A model generated the notes under the pieces. It was not told the DNA's origin. It made no database searches and worked only from the letters and a program-made list of their open reading frames with translations. The position numbers and the translations under genes are program-made. A stretch of 38,354 bases of DNA from Dactylosporangium aurantiacum (GTDB taxonomy: Bacteria; Actinomycetota; Actinomycetes; Mycobacteriales; Micromonosporaceae): positions 1-38,354 of the forward strand of contig NZ_JNYJ01000063.1 in the NCBI RefSeq assembly GCF_000716715.1. Reading direction: 5' to 3'. Below are positions 6,971 to 14,640 of this stretch, piece by piece. Within the stretch, counting starts at the first letter, position 1, and the number at the start of each line of letters is the position of its first letter.

Positions 6971-7707
6971 CAGCGGATCACCAGCTCGAGGTTGCTGCCG
7001 GTGCGCCGGGCGCCGGCGGACTCGAACAGGGCGACGGCCGCGGTGTTGGCCTCGTGCACGTCGGCGCAGACCGTCGCGACGCCGCGGGCGCGGGTGGCCG
7101 CCAGGACGTGCCCGAGCAGGGCGCGGGCGACGCCGCGGCGGCGGCGGTCGGACCGGACCGCGATGAGGCCGACCCTGGTGTGCCTCGGCAGCAGCCCCAG
7201 CCGGGCCAGGCCCACGTACCCGCCGGGCTCGGCGGCGACCGTGTACCAGGTGGGATCGAGCGGCCGGGACAGCACCGCCGCCGGCATCCGGTCCCAGCCG
7301 ATCGTGGCCTCGATCTCGGCGCGGACCGTGCGGTCCAGGTCGCGCAGCGGCGCCAGCTCGGCCGTGCCGGTGGGCAGCACCGTCAGGCCCGGCGGCGGCA
7401 AGAGGCCGTCGCCGCCGTCGCTGGCCATGACGTACTCCCACTCGCGGCGGCGGGTGGTCAGCCCGGCCTGCACCCAGCGGGTGCGCAGGTCCAGGTCGGC
7501 CTCGTCGACGACGGTGTACAGCGGCCGCGGCAGGGCGGCCAGCATGGCCCCGGCGAGGCGGGCGAAGACGTCGTCGTGCCAGGCGTCGACGCTCAGGAAG
7601 AGGCGGCCGTCCGGGCGGGGCGAGGCGTCGCCGCGGCCGACCACCAGGTCGTCGTCGAGGGCGTGCCACTGCCGCTCGGCGACGCGCGTGATGACGAGTG
7701 TGTTCAT
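6970..7707 (-). CDS. GNAT family N-acetyltransferase
   Basis: A 245-aa protein with a C-terminal GNAT acetyl-CoA binding domain. Motif A is visible as [31 protein letters not shown], with the R/QxxG/A element at [31 protein letters not shown] forms the last strand. The N-terminal about 110 residues look like a degenerate first GNAT repeat. ATG 7707 is preceded by AAGGTG. The substrate is not evident; its coupling to IF-1 raises a translation factor or ribosomal protein as a possible target, which is speculation. Confidence 0.8.
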   Translation of the reverse strand: MNTLVITRVAERQWHALDDDLVVGRGDASPRPDGRLFLSVDAWHDDVFARLAGAMLAALPRPLYTVVDEADLDLRTRWVQAGLTTRRREWEYVMASDGGDGLLPPPGLTVLPTGTAELAPLRDLDRTVRAEIEATIGWDRMPAAVLSRPLDPTWYTVAAEPGGYVGLARLGLLPRHTRVGLIAVRSDRRRRGVARALLGHVLAATRARGVATVCADVHEANTAAVALFESAGARRTGSNLELVIR

Positions 7708-7851
7708 CGGTGTCACCTTTCGGGAGATCCCAGAGGGACGCTCCCGGGCGGCATCTACCGCGGCCGCCCGACCGTGACGGAAATGGGGAGCACCCACATC
7801 GGTACAACGTTCACGGTGCTCACCCCCTCAGGCCGGACCACGGTCGACGGC

Positions 7852-7880
7852 ACGCTACCGCGCCGCCCGCCGGCCGTCCA
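7852..7880 (-). promoter_or_regulatory. Candidate promoter of the GNAT-infA operon
   Basis: On the minus strand TGGACG (7880-7875), a 17-bp spacer and TAGCGT (7857-7852) fit a housekeeping promoter with a 4/6 -35 match and a TANNNT -10. It implies a leader of roughly 140 nt before the GNAT start. This is a pattern match only. Confidence 0.4.
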
Positions 7881-7988
7881 CCGAATAAGCGCCGTCGTGT
7901 CGGTGCTGTCGGTCCCGGCCCGGGTGGCCTAGGTTCGGGTGCGTCGCCGGCCGCGGGGTGCCGGCACCGATCGGACGGGGGCGGATCG

Positions 7989-8333
7989 ATGACGGGGACG
8001 ACGGCGGTGCCGGGACCGCGGGACCGGCGCTCGGCGGGCTGCACGGTGGAGTTCACCATCGGCGGGGTGCCGGGCGCGATGACCACCGGCCACGCCGCCG
8101 ACGGCGCGCTGCACCGGGTGGACCTGCGCGCCGGCGTGCACGGGTCGGCCCTCGCGGGGCTGGCCGACGCGCTCGCCACCGCGATCACCCTCGGGCTGCG
8201 GCACGGCGCGCCGCCGGCCGCGTACACCGACGCGCTGCGCCGGCTGGAGCTGGACGCGCCGGCGGTGGACGGGCCGGCGCTGGACGGGCCGGCGGGCCAT
8301 GCCCTCGTCGAGGCGCTGGTCGTCGGCGACTGA
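7989..8333 (+). CDS. Stand-alone TSCPD-domain protein (NrdJ C-terminal-like)
   Basis: A 114-aa protein whose residues about 20-95 match the region near the C-terminus of adenosylcobalamin-dependent ribonucleotide reductase NrdJ: a GxxGAMTTGH beta segment, then LHRVDLRAGVHGSALAGLADALATAITLGLRHG, equivalent to the conserved G-S-x-LAG-x-DA-x-A-x-x-x-x-GLQ-x-G of TSCPD domains. No catalytic reductase domain is attached, and the C-terminal cysteine pair of NrdJ is missing. ATG 7989 follows a GGGGGCGG run. TAGGTT at 7930-7935 may be its -10 box. It is monocistronic in context; its function is unknown. Confidence 0.7.
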   Translation: MTGTTAVPGPRDRRSAGCTVEFTIGGVPGAMTTGHAADGALHRVDLRAGVHGSALAGLADALATAITLGLRHGAPPAAYTDALRRLELDAPAVDGPALDGPAGHALVEALVVGD

Positions 8334-8408
8334 CCGGCCGGCACCGCTTCCCCGCCGGCCGGGTGACCGTTAACATCGGTCGTCCGTGCCGACCGTACGG
8401 GTGCGTCG

Positions 8409-8422
8409 TGTGAACGCTCACG
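8409..8422 (+). promoter_or_regulatory. LacI-type operator upstream of the GH51 gene
   Basis: TGTGAACGCTCACG is a CG-centred inverted repeat (five of seven base pairs symmetrical; the 12-bp core GTGAACGCTCAC has one mismatched pair). It resembles operators of LacI-family sugar repressors and lies 28 bp before the GH51 start codon. It is similar in style to the dyad at 12009-12024, but the arms differ, so the cognate repressor is uncertain. Confidence 0.5.
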
Positions 8423-8450
8423 GGTGCCCGTACCGCCTCCGGGAGACCCT

Positions 8451-9974
8451 GTGCCGTCCGCGCTGCTCCGCCTCGATCCCGCCCGCGTCGTCGCGCCGGT
8501 GTCCCGCCGCACCTTCGGCTCGTTCGTCGAGCACATGGGGCGCTGCGTCTACACGGGCATCTTCGAGCCCACGCACCCCACCGCCGACGCCGACGGCTTC
8601 CGGCAGGACGTGCTGGCGCTGACCCGGGAGCTGGGCGTCACCGTCGTGCGGTACCCCGGCGGCAACTTCGTGTCCGGGTACCGCTGGGAGGACGGCATCG
8701 GTCCGGTCGCCGACCGGCCGGTCCGCCGCGACCTCGCCTGGCGCAGCCTGGAGTCCAACGAGGTCGGCATCGACGAGTTCATGCGCTGGGCCGGCAAGGC
8801 GGGCGTCGAGGTCATGTACGCGCTGAATCTCGGCACCCGGGGCGTGCAGGAGGCCCTCGACGTCCACGAGTACCTCAACCAGCCCGACCGCACCCGCCTC
8901 GCCGAGCTGCGCCGGGCCAACGGCGCCGACAAGCCGTACGGCATCCGCATGTTCTGCCTCGGCAACGAGATGGACGGGACGTGGCAGCTCGGCCACAAGA
9001 CCGCCGGCGAGTACGGGCGGCTCGCCGTGGAGACCGCCCGCGCGCTGCGCGCCGCCGACCCGGACGTGGAGCTCGTCGTCTGCGGCAGCTCCGGCTCGTC
9101 GATGCCGACGTTCGCCAGCTGGGAGGCCGAGGTCCTCGAGCACGCCTACGACGAGGTCGACGCCATCTCCGCGCACGCCTACTACGAACCCGTCGACGGT
9201 GACGTCGGCAGCTTCCTCGCCTCCGCGGTCGACATGGACCACGTCATCGACAGCGTCATCGCGACCGCGGACAGCGTCGGCGCCCGGCGCAAGAGCAGCA
9301 AGCGGCTGAACATCTCCTTCGACGAGTGGAACGTCTGGTACCTGCGGCGGTTCATGGCCGAGCGGGACACCGCGTCCACCGAGTGGCCGTTCGCGCCGCG
9401 GGTCATCGAGGACTGCTACACGGTCACCGACGCCGTCGTCGTGGGCAACCTGCTGATCTCCCTGCTGCGGCACAGCGACCGGGTCACCGCCGCCTGCCAG
9501 GCCCAGCTGGTCAACGTGATCGCCCCGATCCGCTCGGAGCCCGGCGGCCCCGCGTGGCGTCAGACGATCTTCCACCCGTTCGCGATCACCGCCCGCCTCG
9601 CCCGGGGCACGGTGCTGCGCGTCGAACTGGAGGCGCCCACGTACCAGACGGACCGCTACGGCGAGGTCCCGCTGCTGGACGCGGTCGCCACCCACGACAC
9701 CGGCACCGGCGACGTCACCATCTTCGTGGTGAACCGCCACCAGACGGACGCCGTGACGTTGTCGGCGCCGCTGGCCGGGTTCGGCGGCGGGCTGCGGGTC
9801 GCGGAGGCGTGGACCGTCGCCGACGACGACCCCTCCGCCACCAACACCGCCGAGCACCCCGACCGGGTCGTGCCGCGCCCGGCCGGCCACGCCGAGGTGA
9901 CCGGCGGCGCCCTGCACGCCACCCTGCCCGCGCAGTCCTGGACCGCGATCCGCCTGGCAGGCGGTGTGGCGTAG
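8451..9974 (+). CDS. Alpha-L-arabinofuranosidase, glycoside hydrolase family 51
   Basis: The 507-aa protein lacks a signal peptide and would act in the cytoplasm, releasing terminal L-arabinofuranose from imported arabino-oligosaccharides. GH51 hallmarks: FGSFVEHMGRCVYTGI at the N-terminus, VRYPGGNFVSGYRWEDGIGP, the acid/base Glu in CLGNEMDG, the conserved SAHAYYEP, and the nucleophile Glu in ISFDEWNVWY. A C-terminal beta-sandwich follows to the normal family length. GTG 8451 is preceded by GGGAG; an earlier in-frame GTG at 8424 lies against the operator. Regulation by a LacI-type repressor is suggested by the dyad at 8409-8422. Confidence 0.92.
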   Translation: MPSALLRLDPARVVAPVSRRTFGSFVEHMGRCVYTGIFEPTHPTADADGFRQDVLALTRELGVTVVRYPGGNFVSGYRWEDGIGPVADRPVRRDLAWRSLESNEVGIDEFMRWAGKAGVEVMYALNLGTRGVQEALDVHEYLNQPDRTRLAELRRANGADKPYGIRMFCLGNEMDGTWQLGHKTAGEYGRLAVETARALRAADPDVELVVCGSSGSSMPTFASWEAEVLEHAYDEVDAISAHAYYEPVDGDVGSFLASAVDMDHVIDSVIATADSVGARRKSSKRLNISFDEWNVWYLRRFMAERDTASTEWPFAPRVIEDCYTVTDAVVVGNLLISLLRHSDRVTAACQAQLVNVIAPIRSEPGGPAWRQTIFHPFAITARLARGTVLRVELEAPTYQTDRYGEVPLLDAVATHDTGTGDVTIFVVNRHQTDAVTLSAPLAGFGGGLRVAEAWTVADDDPSATNTAEHPDRVVPRPAGHAEVTGGALHATLPAQSWTAIRLAGGVA

Positions 9975-10037
9975 CGGACCGACCGGCGCCGCGGGCGTAG
10001 GGTCCGGTGAGTGCTCATCACGGGAGGGGGCATCACC

Positions 10038-10907
10038 ATGCCGACGACGCACATCCTGGAGACCGCCGGGGCAGATCTCGCCTATGACGTCCACGGCCCG
10101 CTGCCGGCTGCGGACGGGCCGCGCCCGCTGTTCATGATCGGCCAGCCGATGGACGCGAGCGGGTTCACGACGCTGGCGTCGCTGTTCACCGACCGCACCG
10201 TCGTCACGTACGACCCGCGCGGCCTCGGCCGCAGCGCCCGCAAGGACGGCCGCACCGACCACGACCCGACCGTGCAGGCCGGTGACGTGCACGCCGTCAT
10301 CGAGGCGCTCGGCGCCGGGCCGGTCGACATGTTCGCCAGCAGCGGCGGCGCGGTGACGGCCCTCGCGCTCGTCGCGGCGCACCCCACCGACGTGGCCACC
10401 CTCGTGGCGCACGAGCCGCCGCTGCTGCCGGTGCTCCCCGACGCCGAAGCCGCCGAGCGCGCCCGCGCCGCCGTCCGCGACGCGTACGACGCCGGCGGGT
10501 TCAACGCCGGCATGGCCGCCTTCATCGTGCTGACCTCCTGGCACGGCGAGTTCACCGACGAGTACTTCGCCCAGCCGGCCCCGCGGCCCGCCCAGTTCGG
10601 CATGCCGTCCGACGACGACGGCTCCCGCGACGACCCGCTGCTGTCGGACCGCTCATGGGCCGTCAGCGGCTACCGCCCGGACCCCGCCGCCCTCGCCGCC
10701 GCGCCGACCCGCATCGTCGTCGCCGTCGGCGAGGAGTCCGCGGGCACCTTCACCGGCCGCACCGCGGTGGCCACCGCCGAGCTGCTCGGTCAGCCCGTGA
10801 CCGTCTTCCCCAGCCACCACGGCGGCTTCCTCGGCGGCGAGCACGGCTACGCCGGCCAGCCGGAAGCCTTCGCCCTCAAGCTCCGCGCGGTCCTGCAAGA
10901 CGACTGA
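10038..10907 (+). CDS. Alpha/beta hydrolase
   Basis: A 289-aa single-domain alpha/beta hydrolase. Visible elements are the FMIGQPMDASGF oxyanion-side strand, TVVTYDPRGLGRSARKD, a nucleophile elbow MFASSGGAVTALALV (Ser in the A-S-S-G-G form of G-x-S-x-G) and a C-terminal catalytic His in PSHHGGFLGGEHGY. ATG 10038 is preceded by GGGAGGGGG at ideal spacing, preferred over GTG 10011. The substrate is unknown. The gene follows GH51 by 63 bp and converges with the lacI-type gene. Confidence 0.82.
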   Translation: MPTTHILETAGADLAYDVHGPLPAADGPRPLFMIGQPMDASGFTTLASLFTDRTVVTYDPRGLGRSARKDGRTDHDPTVQAGDVHAVIEALGAGPVDMFASSGGAVTALALVAAHPTDVATLVAHEPPLLPVLPDAEAAERARAAVRDAYDAGGFNAGMAAFIVLTSWHGEFTDEYFAQPAPRPAQFGMPSDDDGSRDDPLLSDRSWAVSGYRPDPAALAAAPTRIVVAVGEESAGTFTGRTAVATAELLGQPVTVFPSHHGGFLGGEHGYAGQPEAFALKLRAVLQDD

Positions 10908-10938
10908 CCGGACCGGCGGCGTCCTCGTGGGGCGCACG

Positions 10939-11994
10939 TCATGAGCTGGTTCGTCGAGCGCCGCGGGGCCGGGTGGATCCGGCGCCGTCCGTCGACGCGC
11001 GGCGGACCAGGTGCCAGGCGTCGCGGTGGTCCGGGGTGGGGTCGCCCAGGGCCGCGGCCGCGCAGGCGGCGCCCTGGTCGCGCAGTGACTGGGCGACCGT
11101 GGTGAGGTCGTGCTCGCGGGCGGCGGCGGAGTCGTCCCAGCCGCTGACCCGCACGCCCGGGGCCTCGCGGACGACGGCGAGGGCGAGCTGGTCGCTCATG
11201 GCGGCGACGGCGTCCAGGTCGGGCACCGCCGCGAGCAGCTCGCGCAGCACGGTGCGGGCCTCGCCCTCGTCGTTGGTGCGGCACACGCCGACCGGCACGC
11301 CGGACCAGTCGATGCCGAGGGCCGCGGCGGCGTCGCGGTAGCCGGCCAGGCGGTCGCGGGTCACCGGGTACCCGACCGTCGCCGGATCCACGCCCGGCTC
11401 GACGAACGTGGCCCGCCGCCGGTCGAGCGGGAAGCCCAGGACCGCCGGGCGCCTGGCGCCGGCGAAGACCACGGCGCCCACCGCCCGCGCCGCGGCGCGG
11501 TTGTCGATGCCGATCACCGTCGTGCCGGGCCACGCCGGGCCGCTGTGCACGACGACCGGGCGGCGGGTGCCGCACGCGGCGGCGAGCACCGGGTCGTCGT
11601 CGGTGGTGGTCCACACGACGTACGCGTCGACCGCCGCGGCGAGGACCCGGTCGGCGTGGTCGTCGCCGGTGCCGGTCGGCACGATGAGCAGCCCGTAGCC
11701 CCGCTCCGCGCACACCTCGGCGACGCCGGCGAGGAAGGCCACGGCCTGGGGGTCGTCGAAGGCGTACGTGAGGTGCTCGCCCAGCACGACGCCGAGGGTG
11801 CGGGTGGCGCCGTACCGCAGCGACCGCGCCTTCGGGTCGGGTCCGCCGTACCCCAGCTCGGCGGCGGCCCGCAGCACCTTGGCCCGGCTGCCGTCGGAGA
11901 CCCGGTCCGGCTGGTTGTAGGTGTAGGACACGGTCATCGGCGACACTCCGGCCGCGCGGGCCACGTCGGTCATCGTCACCCGGCGCGATTGCAT
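10939..11994 (-). CDS. LacI family transcriptional regulator
   Basis: The 351-aa protein has the LacI helix-turn-helix at its N-terminus (VTMTDVARAAGVSPMTVSYTYNQPDRVS) with the hinge helix RAKVLRAAAELGY. A periplasmic-binding-protein-like effector domain follows (TLGVVLGEHLTYAF to HHR-like C-terminus). It would repress the divergent MFS gene and itself. ATG 11994 lies 30 bp from the MFS start. Minus-strand TACGAT at 12006-12001 is followed by exactly 6 nt before this ATG, so the mRNA is probably leaderless. The effector is unknown; a sugar or nucleoside is usual. Confidence 0.88.
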   Translation of the reverse strand: MQSRRVTMTDVARAAGVSPMTVSYTYNQPDRVSDGSRAKVLRAAAELGYGGPDPKARSLRYGATRTLGVVLGEHLTYAFDDPQAVAFLAGVAEVCAERGYGLLIVPTGTGDDHADRVLAAAVDAYVVWTTTDDDPVLAAACGTRRPVVVHSGPAWPGTTVIGIDNRAAARAVGAVVFAGARRPAVLGFPLDRRRATFVEPGVDPATVGYPVTRDRLAGYRDAAAALGIDWSGVPVGVCRTNDEGEARTVLRELLAAVPDLDAVAAMSDQLALAVVREAPGVRVSGWDDSAAAREHDLTTVAQSLRDQGAACAAAALGDPTPDHRDAWHLVRRASTDGAGSTRPRGARRTSS

Positions 11995-12000
11995 GGCAGC

Positions 12001-12024
12001 ATCGTAGCTGTGTAGCGTTACACA
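12001..12024. promoter_or_regulatory. Shared operator and back-to-back leaderless promoters of lacI and MFS genes
   Basis: TGTGTAGCGTTACACA (12009-12024) is a 16-bp CG-centred dyad with one mismatched pair and abuts the MFS ATG at 12025. Within it, plus-strand TAGCGT (12013-12018) sits 6 nt before that ATG. On the minus strand, TACGAT (12006-12001) sits 6 nt before the lacI ATG. One bound LacI dimer could therefore cover the MFS -10 box and touch the lacI promoter. Confidence 0.65.
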
Positions 12025-13203
12025 ATGCGTCTCGCCCCGCCGGACCGCCGGTTGTCCATCGCGGCCTACCTCGCCTCGGCCGCCTTCGGCGCGTTCTGGG
12101 GCACCTGGGGCGCGGCGGTCGCCCGCGTCCGCGACCAGGCCGGCCTCGACGACGGCGGGCTGGGCACCGCGCTGCTGTGCATCAGCGCCGGTGCGCTGCC
12201 CGCGATGCTGCTCACCGGCCGCGCCCTGGACCGTTGGGGGCTGCGCTGCACCGCGCCGCTGATCGCCGCGCTCGGCGCCGCCGGGCTCGCCGCGGTCCTC
12301 ACCGCCGGCGGCCTCGCGGGCCTGTGCGCCGGCCTCACCGGCGTGGGCATCGCCAGCGGCGCGGTCGACGTCGCCATGAACTCCGTCGGTGGCCGCGCCG
12401 AGCAACGCTCCGGTCGTCCCGTCATCACCCGGGCGGGCGCGGTCTTCTCCACCGGCGTCGTCATCTGCAGCCTCGGCACGGGCAGCGCCTACGCCGCCGG
12501 CGCACCCACCTGGCTGCCCTTCGCGGCCGTGCTGCTGCTCTCGGTCCTGGCCGGCGCCGCGGTCCACCGCGCGCTCACCGGCGTCCCGGGCGCGGCGCCC
12601 GTCGGCCGGCCGGGCCCGGCCGCGACCACCCGCCTGCCGCTGCCGCCGCTGCTGCTGCTCGGCGCCCTGGGCGCGCTCGCGTTCGCCAGCGAGAACGCCC
12701 ACCAGAGCTGGAGTGTCGTGTTCATGCAGGACGTCCTGGCCACCGGCCCCGGCCTCAGCGCCACCGCGCCCGCCGTGTTCGCGGCCACCGTCGCCGTCAC
12801 CCGCTTCGCGGTCAGCGCCGTGAGCCCCGCCCACGCCCGGGCCGTCCTCGTCGCCGGCGCCGCCGTGGCCGCCGCCGGGGCGGCGGTCGTCGCCCGTGCC
12901 CCGTCGCTGCCGGCCGCCCTCGCCGGCCTCGTCCTGGCCGCCGCCGGCACCGGCGCCCTGTTCCCGACCCTGCTCAGCATCGTGTCCCGCAACGTCGCCG
13001 AGACCTCCCGCGGCCGTGCGACCGCCGTCGTGACCGTCGTGTCGTACCTGGGGTTCCTGCTCGGCCCGGTCTACGTCGGCCTGTGGTCCTCGACCACCAG
13101 CCTGCGCGGCGCGATGCTCGCCGTGGCCGCCCTCGGCGCCGCCCTGGCCGCGCTGACCCTGCCACTGCTGCGCCTCAGCCGGTATGCCGTGCGGCCTCGC
13201 TGA
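12025..13203 (+). CDS. MFS transporter
   Basis: A 392-aa membrane protein with about twelve hydrophobic helices and a central loop near residue 190. The segment between helices 2 and 3 (LTGRALDRWGLR) is the usual MFS GxxxDRxGxR-like motif, and GIASGAVDVAMNSVGGRAE recalls the fucose/YbjJ-like branch. The substrate is unknown. It starts 30 bp from the divergent lacI-type gene with no Shine-Dalgarno and the operator immediately before ATG. The last 37 bp of the coding region, including the stop, are duplicated just downstream. Confidence 0.85.
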   Translation: MRLAPPDRRLSIAAYLASAAFGAFWGTWGAAVARVRDQAGLDDGGLGTALLCISAGALPAMLLTGRALDRWGLRCTAPLIAALGAAGLAAVLTAGGLAGLCAGLTGVGIASGAVDVAMNSVGGRAEQRSGRPVITRAGAVFSTGVVICSLGTGSAYAAGAPTWLPFAAVLLLSVLAGAAVHRALTGVPGAAPVGRPGPAATTRLPLPPLLLLGALGALAFASENAHQSWSVVFMQDVLATGPGLSATAPAVFAATVAVTRFAVSAVSPAHARAVLVAGAAVAAAGAAVVARAPSLPAALAGLVLAAAGTGALFPTLLSIVSRNVAETSRGRATAVVTVVSYLGFLLGPVYVGLWSSTTSLRGAMLAVAALGAALAALTLPLLRLSRYAVRPR

Positions 13204-13256
13204 CGCGGCCGGGCCGGTGCTGCGCCTCAGCCAGTGTGCGATGCGGCCTCGCTGAC
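13167..13256 (+). repeat. Direct duplication of the 3' end of the MFS gene
   Basis: Two 38-bp copies, 13167-13204 and 13219-13256, differ at 4 positions and are 52 bp apart start to start. Each begins GCTGCGCCTCAGCC and ends GCGGCCTCGCTGAC, so the second copy repeats the last coding codons and the stop codon of the MFS gene. It lies in the 203-bp gap before the convergent PEP mutase-like gene. Confidence 0.8.
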
Positions 13257-13406
13257 ACCGCCCCCGGCCGCGCTCGGAGCCGCTCGCCGTGGCGGGCTCC
13301 GGACCCCTTCACGGCGCTTTCGTCGCTGCGACCGTCTCCAGGCCGGCGCCCCGGCCGTCAGCGGCCCAGCGGCGAGCGCCGCCCGTCGACGACGAGGCGG
13401 CGGCGG

Positions 13407-14249
13407 TCAGCGGGGGCGGAAGAGGTCGTTGAGGTCGGCGTGCGAAAGCTGGTCCTGGGCGTAGGTGAAGGTGCCCTGGTCGAGCAGCTCCCGGGCGGCG
13501 CGCCGCAGGTGGCCGTACATGGCGCGGGCGAGGCTGCCGCCGACGGTGACCCGGCGCACGCCGAGGTCGCGCAGGGCGGCGAAGGACAGCGGGTCGCCGG
13601 TCAGGCCCATGACCACGTTGAGCGGGCCGTCGAGGTCGCGGACCAGCGCGGCGACGGTCGTGGCGTCGGTGGCGCCGGGCACGAACGCGCAGTCCGCGCC
13701 GGCCGCCAGGTAGGCGTTGGCCCGGCGCACGCAGTCGGTGACGGTGCCGCCGACCAGCAGGGCGTCGGTGCGGCCGACGAGGACGAACGGCTCGCCGGTG
13801 GCGTCGACGGCGGCGCGGGCGGCGCGGATGCGCTCGGTGGCCAGGGCCTCGTCGAACAGCGGGCTCGACCGCTCGCCGGTGAAGTCCTCGATGTTGCCGC
13901 CGGCGGACCCGGCGGCGAGCGCCGCGCAGACCGTGGCGGCGACCGTCTCCGGGGCGGCGCCGAAGCCTTCCTCGAGGTCGGCGCTGACCGGCACGGCCAC
14001 CTCCGCGGCGATCTCGGCGACCCGGCGCAGCATCGTGTCGCGGTCGAGGCGGCCCTGCGGGCCGTGCTCGGCGAAGAAGTCGTGGTCGGGCCGGCCCAGG
14101 GAGAACGCGATGCCCGCGCTGGTGGTCGCCACGGCCGGGAAGCCGGCCGCGGCCAGCAACCGGGCGCTGCCGACGTCCCATGCGTTGGGAAGCAGGAAAC
14201 AGCCGTCGCGGTGCAGGTCGACGAAACGCTGCCGCCGGTCGCGGTCCAC
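13407..14249 (-). CDS. Isocitrate lyase/PEP mutase family protein
   Basis: A 280-aa TIM-barrel protein of the isocitrate lyase/phosphoenolpyruvate mutase superfamily, which cleaves or rearranges C-C or C-P bonds of 2-oxo or 2-hydroxy acids with Mg2+. Characteristic segments are LLPNAWDVGSARLL, AVATTSAGIAFSLG, VSADLEEGFG (metal-binding acid residues), GGNIEDFTG and FVLVGRTDALL. The KKCGH catalytic motif of isocitrate lyase itself is absent. The reaction is undefined, as for most of this clade. GTG 14249 follows a GGGGGGAT run. It is the third gene of a minus-strand operon, starting 24 bp after the VOC gene. Confidence 0.82.
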   Translation of the reverse strand: MDRDRRQRFVDLHRDGCFLLPNAWDVGSARLLAAAGFPAVATTSAGIAFSLGRPDHDFFAEHGPQGRLDRDTMLRRVAEIAAEVAVPVSADLEEGFGAAPETVAATVCAALAAGSAGGNIEDFTGERSSPLFDEALATERIRAARAAVDATGEPFVLVGRTDALLVGGTVTDCVRRANAYLAAGADCAFVPGATDATTVAALVRDLDGPLNVVMGLTGDPLSFAALRDLGVRRVTVGGSLARAMYGHLRRAARELLDQGTFTYAQDQLSHADLNDLFRPR

Positions 14250-14273
14250 CGCATCCCCCCCAGAGCCGCTCGA

Positions 14274-14627
14274 TCAGCTGGCGCCGATGTCGAAGAGGTT
14301 ACCCTCCGGGTCCGACAGGGTCGTCCAGACCGCGCCGTACTCGGCGAAGTCGGCGACCTGCTTGGCGCCCAGGCCGACGGCCCGGGCGACCGCGCCCGGC
14401 AGGTCGGCGCTGTGCAGGTCCAGGTGGATGCTGTTCTTGCCCGGGGTACGGTCCGGCACCTGGATGAACATGAGCACCGGCCGGGCGCCGGCGGCGCGGC
14501 CGACGGTGGCGAAGAACGGCGTCGGGTCGGGGTCGACGGGCAGCTCCAGCAGCGCCGAGTAGAACGTGGCGAGCGCGGCGGCGTCGGCGCAGTCGACGGT
14601 CACGTGGGCGATGGCGAGGTCGGTCAT
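14274..14627 (-). CDS. VOC family protein
   Basis: A 117-aa glyoxalase-fold protein with IAHVTVDCADAAALATFYSALLELPVD, SIHLDLHSADLPGAVARAVGLGA and DPEGNLFDIG, the last Glu/Asn region being the usual end of a VOC module. ATG 14627 has GAGGAG at good spacing. It begins 13 bp after the merR stop and precedes the PEP mutase-like gene, so it is the middle gene of a three-gene operon. The substrate is unknown. Confidence 0.8.
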   Translation of the reverse strand: MTDLAIAHVTVDCADAAALATFYSALLELPVDPDPTPFFATVGRAAGARPVLMFIQVPDRTPGKNSIHLDLHSADLPGAVARAVGLGAKQVADFAEYGAVWTTLSDPEGNLFDIGAS

Positions 14628-14640
14628 GTGCGGTTGCTCC

